A stretch of DNA of 64,000 nt. Source: Sapria himalayana. Taxonomy: Eukaryota > Streptophyta > Magnoliopsida > Malpighiales > Rafflesiaceae. The translations under genes were made by a program, and so were the position numbers. Where the stretch lies: the NCBI GenBank assembly GCA_029783825.1, contig JAREIK010000500.1, positions 930,001 to 994,000 on the forward strand, given 5' to 3'. Numbering within the stretch: the first letter of the stretch is position 1; each line of letters begins with the position of its first letter. Of this stretch, positions 26,481 through 38,735 are shown piece after piece. The notes under the pieces are model-generated. The model saw only the letters and a list, made by a program, of their open reading frames with translations, ran no database searches and was not told where the DNA came from.

Positions 26481-27419
26481 TAATCTTTCATCAAGTTAAA
26501 TAATAGACAATAAGTACAAAATTACATGTATAAACAAACAATACTACAACAAAACTCACATTATTGCATAAAATATAATATACAATTCATTTACATGCAT
26601 AACTAACATACACAAAACCATAAAATATGATGAAATATATTACATAATAAAGAAAAAACAATGGCTTTGTATTATAGAAGTAGGGATGAAATACATTAAC
26701 CCACATAATGCAAATATATGCCATAACCACAAAACCAACATTGTGGATGAAAAAAAAAATATTGCACAACAAATTTTGCAAAAAAAAAAAAATAATTTGG
26801 CAATCAATATTCGCACACAAACATAGAACAAAAAATTTGGATTTCAAAACTATGTTGGGACTAATAATTTTCGCACAAAAATTAATTTGCATTCGGGATT
26901 CTAACTTATAAGCATCCGGGAAATTGACATTTTGCGACAAACAATTAAATCATAATTCCCAAAAATTCATCAATTTCTCGAAAAACAAATCGAAAATAAA
27001 ACATACCGATTCATAACATTAATGTTATATACCCCTAATACAGAAAAAATTCCTAAATTATACATCAATAACATCAATGTTGCTCACCATAAATCCATGC
27101 CGGAGTCACTCCCGAAACGAACAGAAGCTTACGTGAGGAGAGAAAATTTTGTGAGTTTTCGATGATGACGATGGAAACATCTCAATAAATTTTTTAAGGG
27201 TAATTTGGCAATTTTATTTTATCACTAATTTTTAGCATTTTCAGCATTCCATGATAAGTAGGTCTTGACCTACTTAACATTTTCAACATATTTTTAATGA
27301 AAATTTTAAGTTTTCAGCTACAAACATTTTTTTATCAAACACTTAAAATTTTAAATCATTAAAAATTTTAATTTTAAGCCAGCTGAACTTTTTAAGTACG
27401 TTATTAAACATCACCTTAT

Positions 27420-28060
27420 TTTAAATAAAATAGAAGATTAAGGACGAAGATATTATAAAATTTTTTATAAAGACTATAAAAAAAACTAATTCTATTATGA
27501 GTAAGATTAAGTTTAAGACATACGATAATTTATGTTATAAATTACAAAATAAAGAGAGAAAATGATATTTATAAGCTTGTTAGAATGAAAGAAAAAAGAG
27601 CAGAGATAATAATCATGTATGATACATAAAGAATGAAAATAATCAGATCTTAATAATAATAATAATAATCAAAAAGAGTTGAATATATTATATGATCTTT
27701 TAAATAATCTCATGAATTCATATTGGAATATTAAGAGTAATAAATAACTAAATAATTTTAGATATATAGGTAAGATACGCTTCATATAGGCTAAAAAACA
27801 TAAAACTCATAATATTAATAATGCAACTTATATAAGATTCATAGAGGTTAGTTTAAGATAAAGACTTGTAGAATAAAAAAAATTTAGGGCTTAATGATAT
27901 CCTTATTGAATTTTAGAGTGTTATAGATAAGAACTATTTGATGTGGTTAATTATATTGATCAAAAAGATCATGATGGTCAAAAAAATGTATGATGAATAT
28001 AACCAAAATATTATGATACTTGGAATTCTCATTTTAGAATTGTGATGAACTAGGTTTGAT
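27420..28060 (+). mobile_element. RTE-type LINE reverse transcriptase relic
   Basis: The + strand reads, with frameshifts, a stretch like 'YDNLCYKLQNKERK…LxRMKEKKSRDNN…IKNENNQIL' and further on 'LGLNDILIEF'. This corresponds to the pre-RT and early RT region of plant RTE LINEs ('KEGERDIYKLAKxRERKTRDLNQVKCIKDED' and 'GPDDIPIEVWK'). No 5' end, tail or target duplication was seen. It starts right at the Harbinger right end. Confidence 0.65.
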
Positions 28061-28790
28061 TAGTTGAATTTAACATGATTTAAAACACTTCAAAATTCAA
28101 TGTGAGGGGGTTTTATATTTTTAATGATGAGTTTTTATAAATTTAGTAAATTAATCATAAATTATGTGTAAAAATAATAAAAAAGGTGTTTATTAAAGAT
28201 TTGAATGCAAAACAAATGAATTTATATTGGAAAAACAAGAAAACCATGTAATATGAATAGTAATGCTCGTGATCGATCATATGTTAGTAGAAAGTTATGG
28301 TAGTTACTCAAATTGTCTTGTTTCAAAGATATGAGATTTTATAATATGATTAGTTACTCAAATTTTAGTCGTGTTATAGTAGTTCCAAATAAGAGAGCTA
28401 TTATATATTAATGCACTTTTTTAGAAGATAATCATATCTCATAAGAATAAAATTTAGGTCAATTTTTCTAGATCGATTGTTGATGTGTATTACTCTATAA
28501 TATTTGCTACTTATAAGCTACTTTGAATTTGGCATTCATTCAAGTTGAGTTATTTAATTTTTGGACATGCAACTTTATTTTGTGATAGTCAATATGCCAT
28601 TACATTCAATATTATCTTTATTGAGTGGAATAACAATTTGAATATATTGTCACTTAATTTGAGTGAAAACTCAAGATAATTTTATTAATATACCTTATTT
28701 GCATAGTTGAGTCCAACTTATAAATATTTTTATAAAGGCTTTAAGAAGATCTCAAATCTCTCATTTTTTCTCTAAGCTTGGTGTTATGTG

Positions 28791-28825
<35 letters not shown>

Positions 28826-29100
28826 TTGTGTACTAATTTGAGGGTGAGTGTTCAATTATAATTCATCTGTGTGTGTGTGTGTATTTTAGTAGTGGAGTGA
28901 TCATAATATGTACATGACTGTCTTGTGTATTTCTTTTTCATGCTTATATATGTCCACTTATATATTTTTTTATTGATGTTTTTTATGTATTAAAGAAATT
29001 AAACTTTCTTTTATTTAATAATAATATTATTAGTGATGATGAGTTGAACATCATTCAACTCAAGGTTTTTTTCTTATACTTGGTTTTTGATGGACGACTT
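28060..29100 (+). mobile_element. Ty1/copia 3' end relic (RNase H, PPT, 3' LTR start)
   Basis: From about 28440 the + strand keeps an RNase H frame with frameshifts, ending INIFIKALRRSQISHFFSKL, which matches 'ADIFTKALRRSQFSHFLSKLGV'. A polypurine tract TTGAGGGTGAG (28838-28848) follows, so the 3' LTR should begin at about 28849 with TGTTC. The LTR's right end is not clear. Pol upstream of 28400 is too degraded to read. Confidence 0.7.
28789..28881. repeat. TA/TG microsatellites
   Basis: TATATATA followed by (TG)n at about 28789-28825 and a second (TG)n at 28869-28881, flanking and partly inside the start of the copia 3' LTR. Confidence 0.9.
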
Positions 29101-29128
29101 AGAGAGTCATGAATATTTTCTTGAGATT

Positions 29129-29290
29129 TGTAGAATTTAATACAAATAAAATATAATATTTAAAACCACACATTTTCTAATAAAATATACATGTCCACAA
29201 GTTGTGTGCATCAAATCATAAAGAAAAGTAAAAAAGAAAATGAATAAAACAAAAATATGAAAAAAAATTAGGATTCTCATTATCACCCAT
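29129..29290 (-). repeat. copia 3' LTR (approximate)
   Basis: Similar over its length to 33855-34035. On its inner side the minus strand has a purine-rich tract followed by TGATAATGAG, consistent with a 3' LTR start. Boundaries are approximate. Confidence 0.55.
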
Positions 29291-29400
29291 TAAATTGATG
29301 CACATAAGTCTATAACACTTAGCTTGGATGAAAGAAAATTAAGGTGAGGTTTGTATTCCTTAGCTTGGACATTCATCACTAGAAGATATCTAATAATACT

Positions 29401-31010
29401 TCATCTTACACTCAAATAGGACTTCATCTTAGTTGTGAGGGAGTAAATGTCTTGATAGTTCATACCAAATATTAGAGTATATCTTCTTGTTATAAGTATC
29501 ATTTTAAGTTGATATATCATCTTACTTAGATATGTCTTCCTAGAACACATATATGTAATCAATAATAAAATATTTTTGAAGATTATGATATTAGTTCTCA
29601 AGATTTATTAGAATAAATGACATATATCTCAACTATAATAGCTTGATGTTATCATAAATGAGATATTGTCTTAAAAGGAGACTTGTGTATGTTCTTATTA
29701 TCAATAGAAGTAATATAAGAAATATAAGAAAGAACAATATAAAAGTATGAAAAGCTTGTAAAAGTTGGTGCTAAATACAACTTTCATGTCCATTTTAGAG
29801 AGTGATAGGAATGTTAAAATTAGAGAGAATATAGTTTGACTCTTCTGTCGACTCATATCTTGTATGATTAGGTTGGACATCTAATTCTTTACTAGCTTAG
29901 AATTAAAGTCCTAGGTGTTGAAATCTTTTATTTGCTAATTCAATATGTGTATGCACTAATGTAGATTCTTGTAATACCACATTATCTATGTTTGAATGAG
30001 ATCATATTACTTGGGAATTTTTCATATTTTTAAATTCAATATGATTTAAATTTGTGGGTAAGTATGATGACTCTAATGAAGTTACATTATATTAAGTGCT
30101 AACATGTTTAAATGTAGTTGAAGGGTGATACTCTTTATCAACTAATGGTCAAGGTAGGGCAGAATCAGAAGCAATAGAGGAAGGATAATGAATTTAGGTA
30201 TAATATTTAGATTTACACTTTTTTTAGGTTTTTTGGGAATGGATTATGATAAAAAAATTAATAATTAAACTTATTAAAATTTTATTAGTCTCTGATGAGA
30301 AATATTTTATTAGTATTCACCAAAATTGTTACTCAAGATCCTAGATACTAGTTTATCCTCCATCCTAGAGAGTGATTGAGGATAAACCAAGTATATCAAA
30401 AAAACATGAAAGGCAAGCTAAATAACCTATTTGTGATATAATATTTGGAATAGTATGTGTTGAGAGAATAAAAGAGTGCATCCAATCGATGAGATGAATT
30501 ATTATTAAGCTATATTTTCTTAAAAATATTTTGAAACATGTCCTGCAAGTAAGATTGTTTAAAATATCTTAATTAAATATTTATTTTTTTTTTCAGTCAT
30601 TCTATTTTATTGGGTATATCAGTATATAAAGTTTGATATATAATCTCATAATTTTATTAATATTTATTAAATTAGTTTGATATATATACTAATACATTGT
30701 CTCTTATTGAAAAGATTTGTAATTTTTCTAGAAAGATATATATCTAAATATATTTTAAATAATTATTAATAAATATGATCAGATATCTATATTCATCATT
30801 GGTCACATTTTTAGTATGTTCTCATGCATCTAAGTGTGAGATTGAATGTGATTATACTCATATTAGATTGTCATATAGGATAAGAAGTTTTGGTAAGTTT
30901 TTTTTACTGACATGTCTTACATTCTAAGATTGTAATATCCTCAAGATTAAGATAAAGTATTTTCAAATTGACTAGTGATGAATGGCCAAGCTGATAATGT
31001 GCAAGTAATA
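29401..31010 (-). pseudogene. copia pol remnant (integrase to early RT)
   Basis: At 30904-31000 the frame contains YQLGHSSLVNLKILYL and ends CKTCQ, the gag-pre-integrase domain with a zinc-knuckle-like CxxC. Positions 30290-30560 hold the post-integrase linker. Positions 29401-29601 read YTLIFGMNYQDIYSLTTKM, matching the reverse transcriptase start 'YTQTFGIDYQDTFSPVAKM'. Stops between these and absence of the rest of RT and RNase H show that it is dead. Confidence 0.7.
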
Positions 31011-31021
31011 AGTCTAAAATA

Positions 31022-31024
<3 letters not shown>

Positions 31025-31070
<46 letters not shown>
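31025..31070. repeat. (TA)n microsatellite
   Basis: About 46 bp of uninterrupted TA inside the copia gag-pre-integrase remnant; translated it produces the accidental IYIYIY run. Confidence 0.95.
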
Positions 31071-31072
<2 letters not shown>

Positions 31073-31240
31073 AGAGATCTTACCATTAACTAGAGAACAT
31101 ATAATCTAGCATGCTTATTTTCAAATTAAATTTTTCTTAGAGCTTGTTGGTTTTTCAAACAAATATTAATAGAAGTAAAAATAAAATTGGAGTTAAGCTG
31201 TCAAGAAAGACAAGTTATAAAAATAAATTACAATAATAAT

Positions 31241-32240
31241 CAAGAATAAACATGACATTAAAAAGTAACAAGGAATCAATGTGAATAGTATCATATTCAA
31301 TGATTTTAGAATATTTTTTATTGGTAACAGTAATCTTCCCAAAACAAGAAAAAAATATAGAGAATATAATATAATTAATAATGATGTAAATTTTATTTTA
31401 TGTGATCATAATCAATGAGTATGTGAGAGGATGGGCAAAATAGTTAGTAAGATCTAAAATAAGAGAATGAGTTGCTGCTGCTTTAGAGAGAATTTTTGTA
31501 TATATTTTTTTAGTAAGAGTTATGGTGTATAAACTATGTGAGAATCTTTGGATGGCTCTAATAATTAATCTATCTTTCTAATAGTTACGTAATGCTTGTG
31601 ATATCATCTTCAGAAATAAAATCTAATAATTTTATCTAGTATGTCAAATCCTCATGTATTGAGTATATTAGATTGATATTCTCTTTCATCTATTTGTGAT
31701 ATAATTTATATGTGCCATAAGTATGACATTTCTCCAAAAAATATATAAAACAACACACCCAATAATAAGGAATCAATGTGAATTGTGACAAAGTTGGCAC
31801 AAAGAATTAACTAACATGCTAATTATAGATAAATATGATATCAAAAAGTAATGAAGAATCAATGTGAATAGTGTTATATCTTATAATTTTTGAATATTAT
31901 TTATTTGTAATAATAATTTTCTCAAAATAAAAAAAGAAGATTAAGAATAAAATATGATTAATAATAATATGAATATTTTTTCTCGTATTGATAATTTATG
32001 AGTGAGAGTATAAGAGCAATAATTAGTGACACTTGAAAGAAGATAATAATTTATTATTATTTTAAAAAATATTTTATACTTTTTCTTATAAGTATTATGG
32101 TAGATAGATTATGCGAGGATTCCTAGATAATTCTAACAGTCAGCCTATTTTCCTCACTTCTACGTAAAGCTCGTTGTATCTCATTTGGAAATAAAATCTA
32201 ATAATTTTTTTTGGTATGTCATATCTCATTGAATTGAATT
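31241..32240. repeat. Direct duplication of about 420 bp
   Basis: Copy 1 at 31241-31660 and copy 2 at 31823-32240 are collinear and of nearly equal length. Both start near 'aata(a)acatgacatta / aatatgatatcaaaaagta', contain 'gaatcaatgtgaatagt' and 'aaataaaatctaataattt', and end with 'tatgtca…tc(ct)cat'. A related short piece ('ctatacgtgccaca…cctccaaaaaatac') recurs at 31704-31745 and 33430-33475. The unit's nature is unknown; it sits in the 5' part of the copia element. Confidence 0.65.
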
Positions 32241-32399
32241 TTTTGTGATGTCCAAGAGATTAGAATTGATCTTCTAAGAAAAACTAGGATAATTTTCAAT
32301 ATCGCTATTAATCAAATACTATCTAAGTAACCATCACTAAATTAACTCGTGAAACTTCTTGTTTTTGTGTGGAGAAACAAAACTAAATTTATAAAGATA

Positions 32400-33640
32400 C
32401 TAACACCATATTTTAGCAGAACCACGACAAGTTGCTCCTGAAAGTTTATAAAATTCACTTCAGAATTTTTTTTTCAACTCAGAAATCAGGAGATCATTAA
32501 GATAGCCCGCCAAATATCTTTAATTATCTATCGTACACACTTTCATCATTCTTCTCAACATCGCTGCAATTTAATATTATATATATTTCAATATTATTTT
32601 TCCTTAAGCAATAACAAGTCAATCTTACACATCAAAATATCGAATAAGACCATACCAAAGTAGGGAGTTCAACAAACATCTACGACGATTTTCTGTGTAA
32701 AGTTTTTATTCTACATGAATACAAGCTAGAATTCATGATAGTCACAGATAGCTCGATGAAACAACATCCAGCATTTCAAGGCTGCACATGAGAATGCAAC
32801 CAAAAAATAAAGTCCCCAATCAACTTGCCATGGTAACATGTACAGAATACCGGTCAACCGAGCTATCAAGGAGCAAACACCATCGAAATCAAGAGGCAAT
32901 ACAAAAATTCTGAGATTGGCAAGTTAAACCATGCTGTCTCATCCCCTGCCATCCGAATGCTCATTCAGCAAGTAAAGAAACATGAGCAAAGAGACGGAGT
33001 GAACACATTGTACACAATAAGAATTACGCAATCGCATGCCAACAACAAGATAATAGGCATTGTGGAAATTAATTGTGATGTGCACAATGATGCAATTGCA
33101 ATTCGAGTGCCACAACAAAAAAGTCGAGAAGTTAATAATGAATCGCATTGATGATCATGAGCTTATGACGAGGGCCAGAGGGTCAATGGGATAGCAGAGA
33201 GCGCATGGCCTTAAAACCTTTATTGCTCCCATACACAGGCCAATAACGTGAGAAATCTCCCCACAAAAAAATGTCTATTACCGATATTCTCACAATCTTT
33301 CTTGCTCCCATATAGAAGCAACACGTGAGAAATCTCCCACAAAAATATATGTCACCGATGCCCTCCCCCTCGGATGCCTCATGCCAGCACTAGATGAGAC
33401 TTTCCTCAATCTATCTATGCAGTTATAATCTATACGTGCCACAAAAATATGATTCCTCCAAAAAATACCAAAAATAATACACTATCTTTTTTGTATACAA
33501 AATTTCTGGAAACCTAGCTCGAACACTGCGTGCATCTTTCTGCCCCCTTTCCTTGTTGTTGCCATTGCTAGACTTTGTCGGTTCATGCCGGTAGCTTGAT
33601 TTACTGAAAGAAAAAAATATGAGCCATCATAGGAATCTGC
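32400..33640 (-). other. GC-richer segment resembling gene 3' end, inside copia element
   Basis: Composition and word use differ from surrounding AT-rich DNA. On the minus strand, 33604-33606 is CAG after a pyrimidine tract and 33497-33498 is GT. They bound a 105-nt stretch open in one frame with a natural-looking basic composition (…NGNNKERGQKDARSVRARF…). Further on, a second acceptor-like site near 32940 precedes 26 open codons to a stop at about 32865. A UTR-like stretch with AATAAAAACTT at about 32705 follows. The phases of the two putative exons do not join cleanly in the best frame, and I cannot name the protein. A host gene fragment captured by the retrotransposon is one explanation; plain noncoding sequence is another. 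Confidence 0.3.
33180..33370. repeat. Short direct duplication
   Basis: Two copies of a roughly 60-bp unit: from 33220 'attgctcccatacacagg…acgtgagaaatctccc…ccgat' and from 33300 'cttgctcccatatagaag…acgtgagaaatctccc…ccgat'. Confidence 0.7.
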
Positions 33641-33854
33641 ACATCTCTACCGCACATCTACTATTGTAAATGATGGACAATGCTTTTCTGTATTGTGTCT
33701 ATGTGTGCCTCTGGCTTCACTGCATGCACCAATCACTATGCTCATCTGTATTGTGTGTGCGCCTGAACCTTGTGTTTTTTTATTTGCAGATTCATGTGTC
33801 TCTTCTAGGATTTGAAAACCCTAACCCATATACACAATAATTCCTTTGATACTA

Positions 33855-34035
33855 TGTAGAATTTGACACAAATGAAATAAAATATTTAAAATCATATACT
33901 TTCTAATAGTATACATGAATGCCTTTTATTTGAAGGCGAAATGATTGGGACAACTTATAGTTGGATGCTTCTATCATAACATAAAGAAAAGTAAAAAGAA
34001 AAAAAAAATAAAAAATATAAAAATATTTTGAGAAT
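33855..34035 (-). repeat. copia 5' LTR (approximate)
   Basis: Pairs with 29129-29290. Its inner end TTCTACA abuts the primer-binding-site-like sequence on the minus strand. Outer end estimated from similarity to the other LTR. Confidence 0.55.
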
Positions 34036-36690
34036 GTATTTGAAGATTTTGATAGAGTTTAATTTTTAATTGATTAAGTTTTAATCTTATTGTTTATACT
34101 AGTTGTTCAATTGATTTAATGAGATATGAGAGAAATATAATAATATTTATTCGATGACAGTCACAAAATTAAACATCATTAATATTATTAGTTTAGTTAA
34201 TTATTTTTTAAATTCTGCATGATTGATGCATTTGAGGTTACTCTTTGCATATTTAGATGTGAAAGTCTCATATTTGAGTAATTTGATTTTGATTGTTATC
34301 TATTTGTTAGGTGCTCTCATTCACGGTGAGCATAATTTGTGATATACAGAGACTTACCATATGATTCGTATTCCTTAAGGGCACTTTTATATTCTTGAAA
34401 GCAAAAGATAGATAAATATTATCATATTTAGGGTGTCTGTATTCAAAACAACTCAAATGTACCTCGCTCTCTCTCTATTCTTGATAATGATGGCAAGATA
34501 ATGATTTACATAAATTTCAACTTAGTTTTTTACTAATGATTAAAATATATGCTCATTGATTGTTATTTTATTTATATATAAATTTGAGAGATGTTGAATT
34601 TTTTTTTTCTTTATTTGCTGTCATAGTTATTATGCATTTGAAATTTTTTAATCTATTAGGGTTGTTCTAATCTTTTTTATTTTATATATATATATATATA
34701 AAATCATTTTTGATATATTTTCATAGTTGATATAAAAATGATTTTTTTTATCTTCAACAATTAATGCAAGATTAAATCTGAAATAAGATGTTCGACAATC
34801 TAGTCATGAAATGAGTCAATAGTTTGGATCATTGCACAAGCTACAAATATCAACTCAACCATTATGAAGTGTCTATAAGAAATCTGGCTTGTTCGGTTTC
34901 TCTGGGCTGGTTGGCTAGTCCAAACTACTTTTTTTTGTATCTGGCCCTTGTCCCTTGATGTCTCAAAAAACGCAAGGATGGTTTTTCATGGCCTGGTTTT
35001 CCTCTAGTTAGGCTCGCCAGGGAGAGCCTCTAGTTTTTCATGGTCTGGGACATGAGGCCCATTCTTAATAGCCACTTCCAATAATGCATACTGAGAATAT
35101 TCTAGGGGTAGTTAATTGATTTTGTTGGGACATTTTTTATGATTTGTATTAGGAGATTGAAAATGTGTCTTGTTTTATATGATTTTTCAAGATGAATTGG
35201 ATGCTCATGCATGATCTAGTTTAGTATAACATTGTTTTTTTATAACCACAAGTTTGTTTTCTTGGCAATTGAATATTTTTCATGATACTTGTTGCTCACA
35301 TGTCATAACAAGTGATGTTGGAGGGTGAAGATTCTTCTCATTAATTAGTTGAATGTGTTATCTCTCACAAGATAAAAAGATCAAATACTTTTAAAGTTTT
35401 TTTTTTTTTTTTGATAATATGATAAATTATTTTAATATATTGTATTTGTTTGTGGAAAACTAAATTTTAAATATTATCTTTAAACAATCAAGAAAACATG
35501 TGCTGCTCTTTTGTGAAAAATAAAATTGGAAATAAGATGTTAATCATCAAATAGGCAACAATAATTATAAAAGCACAAGCTGCAACAGTTCAATTGATTG
35601 TTGCACAAGGGCCTTTTGGTAAGAAATTTGATTTAAACTGCTTGACTCAATTTCATACTGAATAACACATTTTGCATTATAAAAAAAAATAATAATAATA
35701 AACCCATTTTGCATTTAATTCGAGCTTGTGTCTGGGTCATTTTGGCTTTTTTGGACTGGCTGGGCTGCGTGGGTTTTTGTTTCTTATGCCCAATTCAGCC
35801 TGTTGGCCCAAAAAAGTAGGTTGAGGTATAAGTTGTAGTTGGGAGCACCCATCATAAGCATTATAATAATAAAAATAAATAAATACTATATTGCATTCTC
35901 TAAAGCTTGTTTGTAAATATCTAGTGCAACATGTTGAGGAATGATAGTCAACTGAGATATTTTCAAGATATTCATAAATATGTTATCATATTATGAATAT
36001 CCATTTGTGTATTAGTTCATTCTTAAATGCTATCGTATTATTAGTTGTCGTAATAGTTCATTCTTAAATATTCGATTTGAGAAAAAAAATAATTTATTGT
36101 ATATATTTTATTTATTTTTGTAATATTGAATTGAAGAATTTATATCTTATTGTTTGGCTATTATAAAAGAAAATAATGAGAAAAGAATAAAAATCTGATC
36201 TTTTTTAGTAAATGTCTAATCCAATAAATTTTATACATAGTTATGATTATCTTTATATACTTTGTTATTGTTCTGAATTTTAAGATTATCATAGATCTTT
36301 TATTTTTTTAGGAGAGAATTATTCTCAAAAATATTTCTCTAAGTCTTAGATTCTAACTTTCAAGATTAGCATTACATCTATGTATTGTGATTAAGTTTTT
36401 TTTTTTGATTAAAAAATTATATGCAAATACATTCTGCTTATTTTGTGTCACTTTCTATTCTAGTTTTCACATAATAATAATACAAATTTTTGATTCATCA
36501 ATTTAGTCTGAATAAGTACAATCAGCTGAAAAATAGTATGACAGCAATGGCAACGCAGCAATAATATTTTGATCACGCTAGCTGTAATTAAAAAATCATC
36601 ATAGCAGTGCAACGCACAACGCAAACAACAAAGTTAGAATAGTCAGTAACAACAAAAATGCAACGCTGCAACAATCAACACAAAGTAGTC
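34036..36690. other. Unassigned; decayed GC patches at 34870-35070 and 35720-35840
   Basis: The two GC-richer patches contain words like 'gggctggttggctagtcc' and 'ggactggctgggctgcgtggg' and could be strongly decayed ends of another hAT-like element about 970 bp long, but no terminus or target duplication is convincing. The rest is AT-rich with no recognisable gene; a TA run is at 34686-34700. Confidence 0.35.
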
Positions 36691-37000
36691 AGCACAGTAC
36701 AGCTAAAAACACAATTAATATGCGGCACAGTCAGCGCAGGATTCTTCTCATGCACAATGCATACCACTATGGTTTCTTCTATCACATTACAACATGCTTC
36801 AGGCCCTTCGTGACAGCGTAGTTTTTGACACTCTCAGATATTCACACACCACACAGCACGAACCACACTTCAAAACAGTCTTATCTATAGGGAGCGTAGT
36901 ATATGGCTCTGATACATGGACAAGAATCATATAAGTGCACTAAAAAATATATATATACTAAAACAAGAAAAAAAACATGCATGTTTGTCACACATGATTA
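36690..37000 (-). mobile_element. Copia fragment with primer-binding site
   Basis: TGGCTCTGATACATGG at 36905-36920 is the complement of the plant tRNA-Met primer-binding site (TGTATCAGAGCCA on the minus strand), typical of copia elements. It implies a minus-strand 5' LTR to its right and element body to its left. The CA-rich sequence at 36540-36900 would then be leader/gag, but no frame is readable. Confidence 0.5.
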
Positions 37001-37520
37001 ATTTCTTAATCTTTCATATAAATAGGTAGAACTAATGATAAAGGCAGCCCACAGGTTGAGTATTTTCATCATAAATGTAATAATAATAAAAAGAATGAAT
37101 ATTGTAACGCTTATCCAATTCTTGCTTGTCACTGACTTCTTACTATATAACCTTCTTGATCAAATCCTCTTTTGCCTCATCTCCTTATCTGTGCATCATT
37201 GATACCATGTAAAAATAGTTTGTGATCTATCATGCAAATTCATGGGATGTTTTCCTTTAAGATGTGCTTCCTAGTGGTTTAATTTTTATTTCTGGCTGTC
37301 TGTTTTAGAAGTCTCTCAGAATGCTTTTTTCACATGATTGTATTCTTTCTGGTCTGTCTTTGATAGACGCCTGCTGATTGTGGCTGACCTGAGTTATATT
37401 TCTGATCATTTTCACTTGGTTACTATTTTAGAAGAAAAACAATGAGTCAAAAAATTGTTTTTTGAATGGAAGATAGACGTGGAATTCCTTTTTTAATGAT
37501 TTTGAAACTGGCTTTGGCAG

Positions 37521-37656
37521 ACAAATTTTCATGACTACAAAGGACATGAAAAGATTGTCATACGGAGATACAAAGATTTTGTTTGGTTGCATGATCGCCT
37601 TTTTGATCAGTATAAGGGTGTTTTCATTCCTGCTCTTCCGGAAAAGAGCACAGTTG
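37521..37656 (+). CDS. SNX1: Sorting nexin 1 (SNX1), PX-domain exon
   Basis: Exon of 136 nt between an acceptor (GGCTTTGGCAG, 37510-37520) and a donor (G|GTAAGG, 37657). It encodes 45 codons of the PX domain, including EKIVIRRYKDFVWL and FIPALPEKS. RRYKDF is the phosphoinositide-contacting motif and PALP the PxxP loop of PX domains. The residues closely match plant SNX1, a retromer subunit that binds PI3P on endosomes and recycles vacuolar sorting receptors and membrane proteins such as PIN2. It ends in phase 1, and its last G joins AA of the next exon to give Glu. Upstream exon(s), which should encode the N terminus and the start of the PX domain, were not found to the left. Confidence 0.95.
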
Positions 37657-38099
37657 GTAAGGAAAGCATATTTTAATATGTTTTTAGATGTTTAAAATAT
37701 GCATATATGGGCATATATGCATTACTATTTTTTCTATCTAATATGTCTTTTTTTTATTGTTGAATAATAAGCAAACTAAAAAACAATATGCATTTGTCAT
37801 GGATTATGTATATTTTACGAGCACTCTTATACCTATCACAATTAAGTATATATGTATAAAAAACATCAAATACAACACATTTTTTTTGAAGCTAATACAT
37901 GAATATTCAATACCTCAACTTGAGAGATAAATGTGCCAAACCCTTGGCAAAAATATTGACAATCTGATGTTAGGTGTATTGACATTTGTAGTGATATGAT
38001 CATTATGAATTGTCTTTTATTCTTATTATAATCATCATCATCATCAATTCATATTCTTGATATTATCGAAGTTATCCATATGCATTATTTTTTCAAATA

Positions 38100-38735
38100 A
38101 AGTGATTTTATTTCAAATTATTACAAATCAAAATCATGTTTGTCTTCCTTTTTGTTTAAATCTAAATTTTTAGTTTAAATATACTTTTATATACTTCACA
38201 CTAGCTTGCTAATTTTAATATTTCGTAATTGAAATTGTGTATATGTTACATTTTCATACCCAAAAAATATAAAAAATTGTAAACCTAATTTTCTCCTCCA
38301 TAGGTATTATATCTTGATATTTTTTAATCATATTATTTTAAATTTTATCTATGGAGTTTTTTCACACATTAATTATTGATTTAGTTTTTTAGTTTTTAAA
38401 ATATTTTTTATTATTTTATTATATTATTAATGAGAGTACCCAATATGTGGGTAATTCTAATTTATTGATCTATTATATAAGAGTACTACATGTATGTTTT
38501 AGGGAACAAAGTTATTATCTATTTTTACATAGTTTGCTTAGCTTCTTTCATGGTATCAAAGTCAAAATATTCGGAGAGCACAAGCCCTAGAGTTTGCAGA
38601 GGGAGGCATGTGCACTATACTAGCATAGTGCATGCGACACTACATGCAACAGTGCAAGCACATGCGTAGTATTTTGAAGAGGGATAAGGAGGAAGAACAC
38701 AATCACTATGTGCCATCATTTTTTGCCATCACACA
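38100..38735 (+). mobile_element. Copia 5' LTR/primer-site fragment
   Basis: TGGTATCAAAGTC at 38551-38563 is a tRNA-Met primer-binding-site match preceded by TTCTTTCA, as expected for the end of a 5' LTR on the + strand. The LTR's left end cannot be fixed. The downstream body is interrupted at 38736 by hAT-1 element g and no gag-pol follows on its far side, so only a fragment (or solo end) remains. Confidence 0.5.

Larger units (their letters stand above)
23741..27415 (-). mobile_element. PIF/Harbinger DNA transposon, 3.7 kb, decayed
   Basis: Ends: left GAGTCTATTTGATAAAATT; right, read inward on the minus strand, GGTGATGTTTAATAACGTA. They are imperfect inverted repeats of Harbinger type. Both flanks are TTA (23738-23740 and 27416-27418), the 3-bp TWA duplication used by this superfamily. 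It carries remnants of the two usual genes, both on the minus strand: a DDE nuclease and a Myb/trihelix-like protein. Subterminal regions also resemble each other in inverted orientation (repeated 'taaatgct…gaaaat' motifs). Stops in both genes mean it is inactive. Confidence 0.8.
29129..34035 (-). mobile_element. Ty1/copia retrotransposon relic with both LTRs, 4.9 kb
   Basis: Minus-strand copia element. The putative 5' LTR is 33855-34035 and the 3' LTR 29129-29290. They share a chain of words: tgtagaattt-acacaaat, aaatatttaaaa-ca, ttctaata…atacatg, cataaagaaaagtaaaa. Beside the 5' LTR, 33842-33854 is the complement of a tRNA-Met primer-binding site (TAGTATCAAAGG on the minus strand). Internally, in minus order, there is gag-pre-integrase (30860-30990), post-integrase (30290-30560) and the start of reverse transcriptase (29401-29601). 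Downstream pol is missing, so the element is internally deleted. The stretch from 31240 to 33840 is unusual: it holds a 420-bp duplication and a GC-richer segment described separately. Confidence 0.7.

Noticed and set aside
26587..26940. 117-codon Phe/Cys-rich frame on the minus strand
   Set aside because: It lies near the right end of the Harbinger element, upstream of its accessory gene; poly-A/T runs produce the FFFF stretches and no family match is evident.
30904..31086. Peptide with a long IYIYIY run
   Set aside because: The run is a TA microsatellite fused in frame to a real but dead copia gag-pre-integrase fragment; not a gene of its own.
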